A stretch of 64,000 nt of DNA. It comes from AWTP1-13 sp963827545 (GTDB lineage Bacteria; Pseudomonadota; Alphaproteobacteria; Rhizobiales; Hyphomicrobiaceae). The position numbers and the translations under genes were made by a program. Location: positions 53,091 through 117,090 of the forward strand of contig CAWHBI010000005.1 in NCBI GenBank assembly GCA_963827545.1, in the 5' to 3' direction. Each line of letters starts with the position of its first letter. The first letter of the stretch is position 1. Shown here one piece after another: positions 1 through 7,631 of this stretch. The notes under the pieces were generated by a model. It was not told the origin of the DNA. It ran no database searches and saw only the letters and a list, made by a program, of their open reading frames with translations.

Positions 1-397
1 GTTTGCCGGGGTCGGGTGCTCATCGCATTCGCGGCACCAACGAGGAGAGTGGCGAGCCGGTTTACTCGGTCCCTGCTGATCGGGTGACCCTGACGGCAGG
101 CTTTCGCGCATTCGAAGAACGGCTCATTGCCGGGAGCCGCGTACATTTCGTGGCGGCTCAGGACCGGGTGCCGTCGGCATTCGCCGGTTCAGGTGTCATC
201 GTGCCGAGTGAAGCTACACGGTGGTGGATCTTTTCGCCCAGTACGTCGTCAATGACTGCACGACCGTGAACCTGAACATCGACAATCTGTTCGACGTGGA
301 CTATCGCCAGTACCGTGAGCAGCAGAACAGCCCGGGCCTGTCCGCGCGTCTCGGCCTCACCATGCGCTTCGGCTACACACCAGGAGTAACGCCGTAG
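1..397 (+). pseudogene. TonB-dependent heme/hemoglobin receptor, C-terminal part, frameshifted
   Basis: This is the 3' end of an outer-membrane TonB-dependent receptor, cut by the window edge. Frame 3 encodes beta-strand sequence (GEPVYSVPADRVTLTAGFRA) up to about position 212. From 215 the coding continues in frame 2 as YTVVDLFAQYVVNDCTTVNL, then NIDNLFDVDYRQYRE, and ends near LGLTMRFG, the usual aromatic closing strand of the barrel. Restoring one G near 212-213 (GAAGC to GAAGGC) would join the two frames as SEGYTVVDLF, so a single-base deletion or a base-call error is the simplest reading. The next genes encode heme degradation, heme carriage and TonB, which supports heme as ligand (inference). 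The receptor is identified by family resemblance only. Confidence 0.7.
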
Positions 398-500
398 GTT
401 CGAGTTCCATATCGGGCGATCCCGACCGTGGTTCGCGTACAGTGGGTGCCATCACTGGGCACCCGCTGCATCTTGCGCTTGCAACAAAGGAGAGGTGCAC

Positions 501-845
501 ATGTTCATCGCCATGAACCGGTTCAAGGTTCTGAAAGACTGCACGAAGGACTTCGAGAACGTCTGGTTCAGCCGCGAGAGCTATCTGCACGAGCTGCCGG
601 GCTTCGTCGCGTTCCATCTGCTCCGGGGCCCTGAGCGCGAGGATCACGTGCTCTACTCGTCCCACACGATGTGGCGCAGCCACGCCGACTTCGAAGCCTG
701 GACCAAGTCGGAATCTTTCCGCAAGGCGCATGCGCGCGCCGGCAGCCAGAAGCCGACTACGCTCGGACATCCCGAGTTCGAGGGCTTCCACGTGCTGCAG
801 GAGGTGACATCCGACGGCGCCGTGCGGCGCTTGGCAGCCGAATGA
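501..845 (+). CDS. heme-degrading monooxygenase, IsdG/HmuQ-like (ABM fold)
   Basis: A 114-residue protein of the antibiotic-biosynthesis-monooxygenase (ABM) fold, probably opening heme in the cytoplasm to release iron. Residues Asn6, Trp67 and His77 sit almost exactly where IsdG has its catalytic Asn7, Trp67 and His77, in the contexts IAMNRF, EAWTKS and RKAHAR. The ATG at 501 is preferred over the GTG at 495 because AGGAGAGG (489-495) sits just upstream at normal spacing and overlaps that GTG. It lies between a heme-type receptor and hutX, 13 bases before the latter, so co-transcription is likely. Other ABM enzymes act on other substrates; the heme assignment rests on the triad and the neighbours. 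Confidence 0.68.
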   Translation: MFIAMNRFKVLKDCTKDFENVWFSRESYLHELPGFVAFHLLRGPEREDHVLYSSHTMWRSHADFEAWTKSESFRKAHARAGSQKPTTLGHPEFEGFHVLQEVTSDGAVRRLAAE

Positions 846-858
846 GCGGGAGGGCCGC

Positions 859-1377
859 ATGAGCGATGCCCCCACAGCCGCGCGTCCGTCCCTGGCGGAG
901 CGGCTGAAGCAGAGCGCCGACGGCATCCTGGAGCAGATCGCGCGCGACTACGCGGTCAGCACCTTCGAGGTGGTGCGGGCGCTGCCCGAGGAACACAGGG
1001 CCATCGTGCCGGGTTCCAAGTTCGAGGAGGTCCTGCAGGCCTTGACCGAGTGGGGCGAGGTGCTCCTCATCGTGCATACGCCCGACATCGTGCTGGAGTG
1101 CGCCGGCAAGATTCCCCCGGGAAGCTTCGCCCGCGGCTACTTCAATCTCCACGGCGACAGCCCCATCGGCGGGCATATCAAGGCCGAGAACTGCGCCGAC
1201 ATCGCCTTCGTCAGCCGCCCCTTCATGGGCCGCCCGTCGCGCTCGCTGCAGTTCTTCAACGCTGCGGGCGAGGCCATGTTCAAGATTTTCGTGCGCCGCG
1301 ATAAGGAGCGCAACCTGCTCTCCGAACAGCTTGCGCGCTTCGATGCGCTGCGCGACCGCCTTGCCGGTGGCGGGTAA
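859..1377 (+). CDS. hutX: heme utilization cytosolic carrier protein HutX/HugX
   Basis: A 172-residue HutX/ChuX-family protein thought to bind cytosolic heme and hand it to the degrading enzyme. The family signatures seen are an N-terminal VVRALPEEHR segment, TEWGEVLLIVHTPDIVLEC, and the central stretch FNLHGDSPIGGHIKAENC followed by SLQFFNAAGEAMFKIFVRRD. Length matches the family (about 160-180 residues). The ATG at 859 has GGGAGGG upstream. It follows the monooxygenase by 13 bases and precedes the tonB reading frame by 5 bases, so the three appear to form one operon. Confidence 0.85.
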   Translation: MSDAPTAARPSLAERLKQSADGILEQIARDYAVSTFEVVRALPEEHRAIVPGSKFEEVLQALTEWGEVLLIVHTPDIVLECAGKIPPGSFARGYFNLHGDSPIGGHIKAENCADIAFVSRPFMGRPSRSLQFFNAAGEAMFKIFVRRDKERNLLSEQLARFDALRDRLAGGG

Positions 1378-1382
1378 GGTGG

Positions 1383-2523
1383 GTGCCAGGCACGAGCGGG
1401 AAAGAGAACGTGCAGCGGCAGATCGAGGGCAAAAGTCATCGCACGGAGCCGGACCGGGTAGCGGTCGAGCCGGCATTGCCACGTCTGGGCGCAGTCAAGC
1501 CGGCCAAGGCCCACAACGGGACAGCGCCGGCTCGCTCCGGGCTTGCCGACGCCATGCTGGCCCGCATCGTCGCGATCAAGCCGGGCAAGGGCGGCGCAGA
1601 AGAGCCCTCGCAGAATGCCCAGGCTGGCGAGCTCATCGGCAAGCTGGTGCTGCCGCCCCTCAGCCCCGCGCAGCGCCGGCGGCGCGTTGCCTTCAAGGCG
1701 GCGGCGGTGGTGTCCGTGCTGCTGCACGCCCTTTCGCTTGGCGCTTTCCTCAACTGGCACGGTGCTGAAACGGGTGCCATCGAGCAGCCGAGCGAGGCCA
1801 TCAGCGTGGAGATCGTGGAGAGCCGGACGCTCGAAGCCCTGCAGCCAAAGCAGATCCCGGAGCCGGCGCCCGCGCTTGAAACCATAGCCTCCATCGAAGG
1901 CAAGGCAGATGGATCCCATGTACCCGTTGCCAAGTCCGATCCGGTGTCCGAGCCCGAGGTCGCCGTGAAGGAGCCGAACACCACCCCGGAAGCGCTGGAA
2001 GCAAGTGAAGCGCAAAGCCAGGCAGGAGGTGCCGGGAACGGTGGAAACACCGTCGGTTCCGGTCGAAGGGCCTGCAGAGATGGTGCCCGAGCCGCCGAAA
2101 GCGAAGGTCGCCGACGAGGAGGTCGAGGCAAAGCGCAACGAAGAGAGGAAGATCGAAAAAAAGAAAGCAGCGGAGCGAGCGCCCAGGGGCGGCGTCACGT
2201 CGAAAGCCAGCGCCGGCAAGGGCGCTGGGGGCGAGCGAGCTTCCGCCAGCAGCGGCTCCATCATGACCTATGCCGCGCACGTGCGGGCGCGTGTGGCCGG
2301 AAACAAGCCGTCAGGGGGCGGTCTACGGGGGGCCGCATGGATATCGTTCGGCCTCACCACCTCGGGCGGCCTCGGCTACGCCAGCGTGGCCCGTTCCTCC
2401 GGGAATTCGACACTCGACCAGATGGCGCTCTCGGCGGTGCGCGGCTCGGCCCCGTTTCCGCATCCGCCCCTCGGGGCAACCTCGGCGCAGCTGCGGTTCA
2501 CAATCCCCTTTTATTTCCAGTGA
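1383..2523 (+). pseudogene. tonB: energy transducer TonB, split by a frameshift
   Basis: TonB couples the inner-membrane proton gradient to outer-membrane receptors. The first frame (GTG at 1383) encodes a long cytoplasmic N-terminus, then one membrane segment at about residues 104-124 that contains SVLLH, the conserved Ser-x3-His of TonB, followed by a Pro/Glu-rich periplasmic region (QIPEPAPALE). Around 2005-2030 the coding switches to the +1 frame, which continues the Pro/Lys/Glu-rich region (VPEPPKAKVADEEVEAKR). It ends with a TonB C-terminal domain (MTYAAHVRARVAGNKP; RFTIPFYFQ) at 2523. Neither frame alone gives a complete protein. The gene is either inactivated or carries a sequencing error. 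No exbB/exbD is present in the window. Confidence 0.75.
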
Positions 2524-2676
2524 CCGGACGCAACTGCCTTCAAAGCTGCTCCCAGTGCGCCACCATGGTCGTTGGGTTCGAATTGCGTGTCGTGCACCAT
2601 TCCCGTTGCGGGGCCCGGGTGGCGGTTGTGGCACAAGAGTGACACTTGTCTCGCTTTTGAGCTGAAGTCCGCGCCT

Positions 2677-3375
2677 ATGCCCATGCAGGCGCATTGTCGA
2701 CCTGATAGCCTCAGCGGTGGCCTAGGGTGTGGGGGGCCAGCGTCGTGCGGTACGTCGATTTCGTTTTGCAGTTGCTTGGTGACCCCGGCGCGGGCAGTCG
2801 CGAAGGGCTTCTGCTCATTGGCGGTCAGCATCTGCGTCGCCGCTATCCTCTGCCTCGCCATCTATGCCGTTGTCCGCAGGCGGCGAAAACTCGGCCAAGT
2901 GGGCGCGCCACATGATGAAGACGACCTGACCCCAAACGGTGATGACTATGATCCGGCCGTCGCAGCGTTCGATCAGGCGCTGACAATCGATCCGCTCGCG
3001 GTGGATAAGCGCAAGGAGCGCGGCCTCTACTACTTTCAAAAAGGTCAGTACGATCTCGCCATACAGGATCTTCATGTCTGGGTCGCCCAGGCGCCCGCAA
3101 GCGCCGACGCCTACCGCCACCGGGGTGACGCATGGCGCAAGCTCGGCTTCGACGATCTGGCCATTGCCGACTATCGCCATGCCCTGAGGCTCCAGCCCTC
3201 GCACGCAGGTGCGCGCGAGGGCTTCAAGGCACTCCTGCCGGCTGACGGTCCGATGCCCGCGCCAAAGAAAGTTCCAAGCCTGGCCAGGCTTTTCGAGGCG
3301 GAATTGCAGGGCAAAACGATCACGTTGAAGGCGGCATCGGGAGAGCGGCACGAGCCTCAGAAACAAGCGCGCTGA
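2677..3375 (+). CDS. membrane-anchored tetratricopeptide (TPR) protein
   Basis: This protein has one hydrophobic segment (SLAVSICVAAILCLAIYAVV) followed by a cytoplasmic-type basic stretch (RRRRKLG). A soluble part with about three TPR-like helical pairs comes next: DPAVAAFDQALTIDPLAV, RGLYYFQKGQYDLAIQDL and RGDAWRKLGFDDLAIADYRH. TPRs mediate protein contacts; no catalytic domain is seen. The start is uncertain: the frame is open from 2572, ATG occurs at 2677 and 2683, and TTG at 2818 lies just before the membrane segment. The Cys-rich residues before the membrane segment look non-coding. It may be unrelated to the heme genes, from which it is separated by about 150 bases. Confidence 0.55.
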   Translation: MPMQAHCRPDSLSGGLGCGGPASCGTSISFCSCLVTPARAVAKGFCSLAVSICVAAILCLAIYAVVRRRRKLGQVGAPHDEDDLTPNGDDYDPAVAAFDQALTIDPLAVDKRKERGLYYFQKGQYDLAIQDLHVWVAQAPASADAYRHRGDAWRKLGFDDLAIADYRHALRLQPSHAGAREGFKALLPADGPMPAPKKVPSLARLFEAELQGKTITLKAASGERHEPQKQAR

Positions 3376-3385
3376 TTCGAAGCGC

Positions 3386-4411
3386 CTAGATCTGCCGCAC
3401 CGGCCTGGCCGCATACAGTGCATCGCGCATGAACCTCTTGGCCTCGTCGGCGGCTTTCCGGAGCATCAGCAAATCCGTAGTCCAAGGCTTGATCGGTATT
3501 TCGGCGCCGTTCGGCGTGACGCGGCACCAGCGAATGCGCTGGAGACGTTGGAGCCGGTCGGCTTCGGCAACCATGGCGCGACCCATCGCCGCCGCGCTCT
3601 TGCGCAGGCCCACCGGCATGTGGCGCAGCGCCGTCCGGGCCAGCAAGGGCCACAGCCACTGCTCGAACCACGGGAGATGCTTGGGGTGGGGGCGGCTCGC
3701 CAGCACGATCAGGGTGTCGGGGCGGAACCGTTTCACGCCCGCCAGGATGGGCAGAGGCATGCCGCAAGCGCCGTCCACGAGGTGCTCTTCCCGCTCGCCG
3801 ACCCCGACAACGATCGGCTCGGTCATGTTGGGGAAGGCGCTTGAGGCGAGCACGGCCTGCGCCGCATCCGGCCGGGCGCTCTTGGCGTCGAGCAGGAAGC
3901 TTTCGCCGGAGAGGCGGGTCACCACGACATGCCAAGTGGTGCGATGCGCGCGAATGAGCGCCTGGTCCATGGCCAGGGGGCTGTGCCTGCCCCGCAGCAC
4001 GTCACCCAGGTGTGGCAGGCACAACCGCCGCCCATACCATGAGGTGCGCGTGAGGAAGCCCGATACCGCCAAATGCTCGAACATCTGGATGGCCCGATGC
4101 GGCAGGCCCGAGAGATAGGCCCCGACCGCACCGCCGCTGCCGGAAACCGTGATCGCATGATCAACGGCCCGGTCAAGGCCGGCATCGCGACAGGCAGCGA
4201 GGTAGGCCGCCACCCGGATGCAGCACATGCCCCCGCCGGTCCCGATCAGCAGGATCCGGTGAGGCGCCTCGTGTCCCGCACGGATCGCCTCTTCGTTCTC
4301 GAACAGCCGCCGCAGCGCTTGGGATTGGCCTTTGAGTTTCACAGCAGGATCAGCCTCGGCGGGCCGATGCCCGCCAGCTACGCGCACTGCGAAACGGGAA
4401 GCGCCAGGCAA
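3386..4411 (-). CDS. patatin-like phospholipase family protein
   Basis: A protein of up to 341 residues resembling patatin-like lipases, which use a Ser-Asp dyad on acyl lipids. The oxyanion-hole glycines are visible as ILLIGTGGGMCC. The nucleophile region reads TVSGSGGAVGAYLSG, so the elbow is S-G-S-G-G rather than G-x-S-x-G. The Asp motif is HLVDGACGMPLP (D-G-A). No signal peptide or membrane segment is clear. The start is uncertain: the longest form uses TTG at 4411 without a good ribosome site, and GTG codons at 4387 and 4342 are alternatives. It is convergent with the TPR gene, with stops 10 bases apart. The altered nucleophile elbow leaves activity unproven. Confidence 0.72.
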   Translation of the reverse strand: MPGASRFAVRVAGGHRPAEADPAVKLKGQSQALRRLFENEEAIRAGHEAPHRILLIGTGGGMCCIRVAAYLAACRDAGLDRAVDHAITVSGSGGAVGAYLSGLPHRAIQMFEHLAVSGFLTRTSWYGRRLCLPHLGDVLRGRHSPLAMDQALIRAHRTTWHVVVTRLSGESFLLDAKSARPDAAQAVLASSAFPNMTEPIVVGVGEREEHLVDGACGMPLPILAGVKRFRPDTLIVLASRPHPKHLPWFEQWLWPLLARTALRHMPVGLRKSAAAMGRAMVAEADRLQRLQRIRWCRVTPNGAEIPIKPWTTDLLMLRKAADEAKRFMRDALYAARPVRQI

Positions 4412-4679
4412 CAGAACTCAGTCAATCCATCAGGCTGGGGCAACGCGCCGACGTAGACATCGGCGGCGACCTTGGTCCGCCGATCATCGTGCCAGCTCGC
4501 GTTGGGGTGCAACCCGACACCACAGCGGTGCCCGTATCAGGCACCTCCGATCCCCCCATGATTAGGCGTCGTGCTGATCAAACGTATAGTTCGATTCGCA
4601 TGAGAATGCCGCGCTCTGCCTTAAAAATTCCCCAATTGTTGCGCTTCGGCCATCGAGAATCGCTGGCTGGGCGATCGCG

Positions 4680-4904
4680 TCATCGTCTCTCGGCAGGACG
4701 AAACAGCGATACGAGGATCGCCACGCCGATGACGACGGGCGCGATCAGGAGCACGACGGTGGTGACGGTGAGCGTAACGCCCAGGACCACCAGAGCTACG
4801 CCCGCAAGAATGACCGTCGCGGCTATGCTGACCGCAGCCCCGATGAGCCAGGCTCGCCAGCCTGTGATGACGGTCGACCTGCCATTCCTCGTCACGACGA
4901 TCAT
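4680..4904 (-). CDS. small two-helix membrane protein, unknown function
   Basis: A 74-residue protein: a short polar N-terminus (MIVVTRNGRSTVITGWR) followed by two long hydrophobic segments, AWLIGAAVSIAATVILAGVA and a second rich in Val/Leu/Thr (TVVLLIAPVVIGVAILVSLF). The start at 4904 is chosen because GGAGG lies at normal distance upstream. I do not recognise the family. It lies downstream of the flavin monooxygenase-WrbA fusion gene, whose stop is at 4981, on the same strand, and could be co-transcribed with it. Between here and the patatin gene (4412-4679) I see nothing. Confidence 0.55.
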   Translation of the reverse strand: MIVVTRNGRSTVITGWRAWLIGAAVSIAATVILAGVALVVLGVTLTVTTVVLLIAPVVIGVAILVSLFRPAERR

Positions 4905-4980
4905 TGCAGCGCCTCCATCAGAGATGCCGCGAACGTACCGCAACATTGAGCCAAACGGATGACGCTGCCTTGTGCCGTCG

Positions 4981-7326
4981 TCAGGCCTTGAGCTTGGCCG
5001 CGATGGCGGCAACGTGCCGGCCCTGGTAGCGCGCCGCGTCGAGCTCCACCGGCGAGGGCTGACGGCTCCCGTCGGCGCCGGCAATGGTCGAGGCGCCATA
5101 GGGCGAGCCGCCCTTGATCTCGTCGAGCCCCATCTGGCCAGCAAAGGCATAGGGCAGGCCGACGACGATCATCCCCTGGTGCATGAGGGTTGGAATGAAG
5201 GTCAGGATGGTGGACTCCTGCCCGCCGTGCTGGGTGGCGCTCGAGGTGAAGACCGACCCCACCTTGCCGACCAGACTACCCTGCGCCCAGTGGCCGCCGG
5301 TCTGGTCGAGGAAACTGCGCATCTGGCCCGTCATGTTGCCGAAGCGGGTGGGCGTGCCGAAAATGATGGCGTCATAGCTAGGCAGCTCCTCCACCGTCGC
5401 GATCGGCGCCGGCTGGTTGAGCTTGAAGCCCGACTTGTGGGCCACGTCCGGCGGCACCAGCTCGGGCACGCGCTTGACGACCGTTTCCGCGCCTGCGGCC
5501 CGCGCCCCTTCGGCGACCGCATAGGCCATGGTCTCGATGTGGCCGTAGGACGAATAGTAGAGGACGAGAACCTTGGCCGTGTGGCTTCGGCCTCGGGTTG
5601 ATGGTGATGCTGGTGCGGCGCCTGCGCTCGGCCGGCTTCCAGCGTCCCCCGAGCCCGCGCTGGTGTGCGCGCCGTTGGAGTTCATCAGCAGCGTGTCGAA
5701 GGTGCGCGCCAGTACCTCTTCGGCCTCCTTCTCCAGCGACCTGGCACGCCAGGCCACGAAGCCATCGGGCCGCACCAGCGCGGCCCCCGAGCTGGACAGG
5801 CCGTATGCTTCCGCGAAGCGCAAGCCCGGGTCGTGCAGCGGCGCGGTCCCGACGCAGTAGGCCTGCACGTCCAGCCCCTTGAACCTGCTGGCTGCAGCCT
5901 GTGCGGCGTGACACCAGGGGTGACCCTCGAAATTCGCCAGGAGGACATAGGAGTGGCCGAACAGATCGATGGTTGACGCCCTTTCGCCCCCTCGCTTCAG
6001 CCAGACATGTGGAGCGCGGGAGCCCGGTCGGCCGAAGGTGTGGCGCGGGTCGTCGTGCCCCGCCTCCATGTCCGCCTTGTCCTTGCCGTTGACAATGGCC
6101 GGCGAGCGATAGAGGTAGCCGAGCTCGATGTTGAAGTCGTGCGCCGGCGCCTGGAAGTCGTTGGCGCCGAGATACGTCGCCGTGCGCGTGACATAGCGCG
6201 TATAAGCCTGCTCGACGGTGAACTTGCCGACGGGCTTGCGCTCGATCTCGTAGGTGTCCAGCAACTTCGGGCCGGCAACGCCCTTGAGCACCATCGCCAG
6301 CTTCCAGGCCAGGTTGTGGGCGTCGTGAATGCCGGTATTGCCGCCGAAGCCGCCGTTGGGCGGCATCAGGTGGGCGGCATCTCCGGCGAGGAAGATGCGC
6401 CCGACCTGGAACCGTCTCGCCACGTCGGAGGTCGCGCGCCAGCGCGCGATGCCGTCGATCTTGACTGGCAGGTTGGGAACCCCCGCGCCCGCGCGCACAA
6501 GCTCGATCAGACGCTTCTCGGTGACGTCGGCGGCAGCGTCGGCTGCGGCGCGCGGATCGACCTTGGGATCCCCGACCGTATTGACTACGAGGAAGCCCGT
6601 CGTGCAGTTCTTCTCCATCCGGAAGAAGCCGCCGAGAGCCGAATTGTTGATGTAGATGACGCTCAGCGGCTTGCCCAGGAGCTGCTGGGTGAGGTCGGCG
6701 CGGAAATATATGGTGATGCTGTTGGAGAACACGCCGCGGCCATCGAAAGGAATGTCCAGCAACTCACGTACTTTGCTGTGAGCGCCGTCGGCGCCGACCA
6801 GGTACTTTCCCCTGAGCCGACGCTGCCTGCCGCTGTCGATGTCCTGCACGGTGAGTGTCACGCCCTCGGCATCCTGGCCGACGCCCACGACCTCGTGCCC
6901 CTCGAGCACCTCGGCCCCGGCAGCTTGCGCGCGCCGGCGCAGGATCGGCTCGAGGCCCGGCTGCGACACGAACAGCCGGCGGCAGGGGCTGAGCGCGTCC
7001 ACGCCTTCGTTGAGGCTGGGAATGATATCGGCGAGCTTCCGGCCCGAGAGCGAGTCCATGATGACGAGCGCGCCCTCCGGCTCGAACTCCCTGAACGACT
7101 GCTCGCGCACCTCTTCCTCGATGCCAGCGTTGCGGAACATCTCCAGCGTGCGCATGTGGAAGAACGCGGCACGCGGCAGCGGCGAGCCGCCGCGCAGGCG
7201 CTCCACAGCCAGCGACGGAATGCCGTGCTGGGCGAGAAACATCGCGGTCGACAGGCCGATCAGGCCGCCGCCGGCAAGCAACACCGGGACTTCCCGGTCG
7301 AAACTTGGTCCTCCCCGGATGGTCAT
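4981..7326 (-). CDS. FAD-dependent aromatic monooxygenase fused to WrbA-type NAD(P)H:quinone oxidoreductase
   Basis: A 781-residue two-enzyme fusion. Residues 1-545 form a class A flavin monooxygenase (PHBH/MhpA-like). They contain the nucleotide-binding LLAGGGLIGLSTAMFLAQHG near 16-35, the DG motif VGADGAHSKVR near 177-187, the second FAD motif IFLAGDAAHLMPPNGGFGGN near 311-330, and a thioredoxin-like C-terminal subdomain. An Ala/Ser/Gly/Pro-rich linker (about 550-583) leads to a complete WrbA flavodoxin domain (584-781). That domain begins AKVLVLYYSSYGHIE and contains GTPTRFGNMTGQMRSFLDQT, and at 198 residues it matches stand-alone WrbA. The first half would hydroxylate an aromatic ring; WrbA reduces quinones with two electrons using FMN. 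Together they suggest hydroxylation with immediate quinone recycling (inference). It is divergent from hpaB. Confidence 0.92.
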   Translation of the reverse strand: MTIRGGPSFDREVPVLLAGGGLIGLSTAMFLAQHGIPSLAVERLRGGSPLPRAAFFHMRTLEMFRNAGIEEEVREQSFREFEPEGALVIMDSLSGRKLADIIPSLNEGVDALSPCRRLFVSQPGLEPILRRRAQAAGAEVLEGHEVVGVGQDAEGVTLTVQDIDSGRQRRLRGKYLVGADGAHSKVRELLDIPFDGRGVFSNSITIYFRADLTQQLLGKPLSVIYINNSALGGFFRMEKNCTTGFLVVNTVGDPKVDPRAAADAAADVTEKRLIELVRAGAGVPNLPVKIDGIARWRATSDVARRFQVGRIFLAGDAAHLMPPNGGFGGNTGIHDAHNLAWKLAMVLKGVAGPKLLDTYEIERKPVGKFTVEQAYTRYVTRTATYLGANDFQAPAHDFNIELGYLYRSPAIVNGKDKADMEAGHDDPRHTFGRPGSRAPHVWLKRGGERASTIDLFGHSYVLLANFEGHPWCHAAQAAASRFKGLDVQAYCVGTAPLHDPGLRFAEAYGLSSSGAALVRPDGFVAWRARSLEKEAEEVLARTFDTLLMNSNGAHTSAGSGDAGSRPSAGAAPASPSTRGRSHTAKVLVLYYSSYGHIETMAYAVAEGARAAGAETVVKRVPELVPPDVAHKSGFKLNQPAPIATVEELPSYDAIIFGTPTRFGNMTGQMRSFLDQTGGHWAQGSLVGKVGSVFTSSATQHGGQESTILTFIPTLMHQGMIVVGLPYAFAGQMGLDEIKGGSPYGASTIAGADGSRQPSPVELDAARYQGRHVAAIAAKLKA

Positions 7327-7631
7327 GCGGGCGTTTCCTCCTATGGCGTCGTTTTTGCCAGAGTCTACGCGAGATACTGCTGCGTCAACCGGGCCTTGGT
7401 CCCGGTGGCGTGCCCTTCGGCCATTTCAGGCACCATGGTTATCGGCCCCAGCGCGCGCTCGCGAAAGTGGGGCGCGGCCCACCCGCTGTCTCTCTTGCCA
7501 GGGTATGGGTGAGCCCCTATCGTTTTCGGCGATCGCGCTGCGAACTGCGTGAATTGCCAAACATAACCAAAGGGCTCGTGCCGGTTTGCGGGTCGTTGGC
7601 CCAGCCGGACGGCGACAGGGGAGGACGAGAC

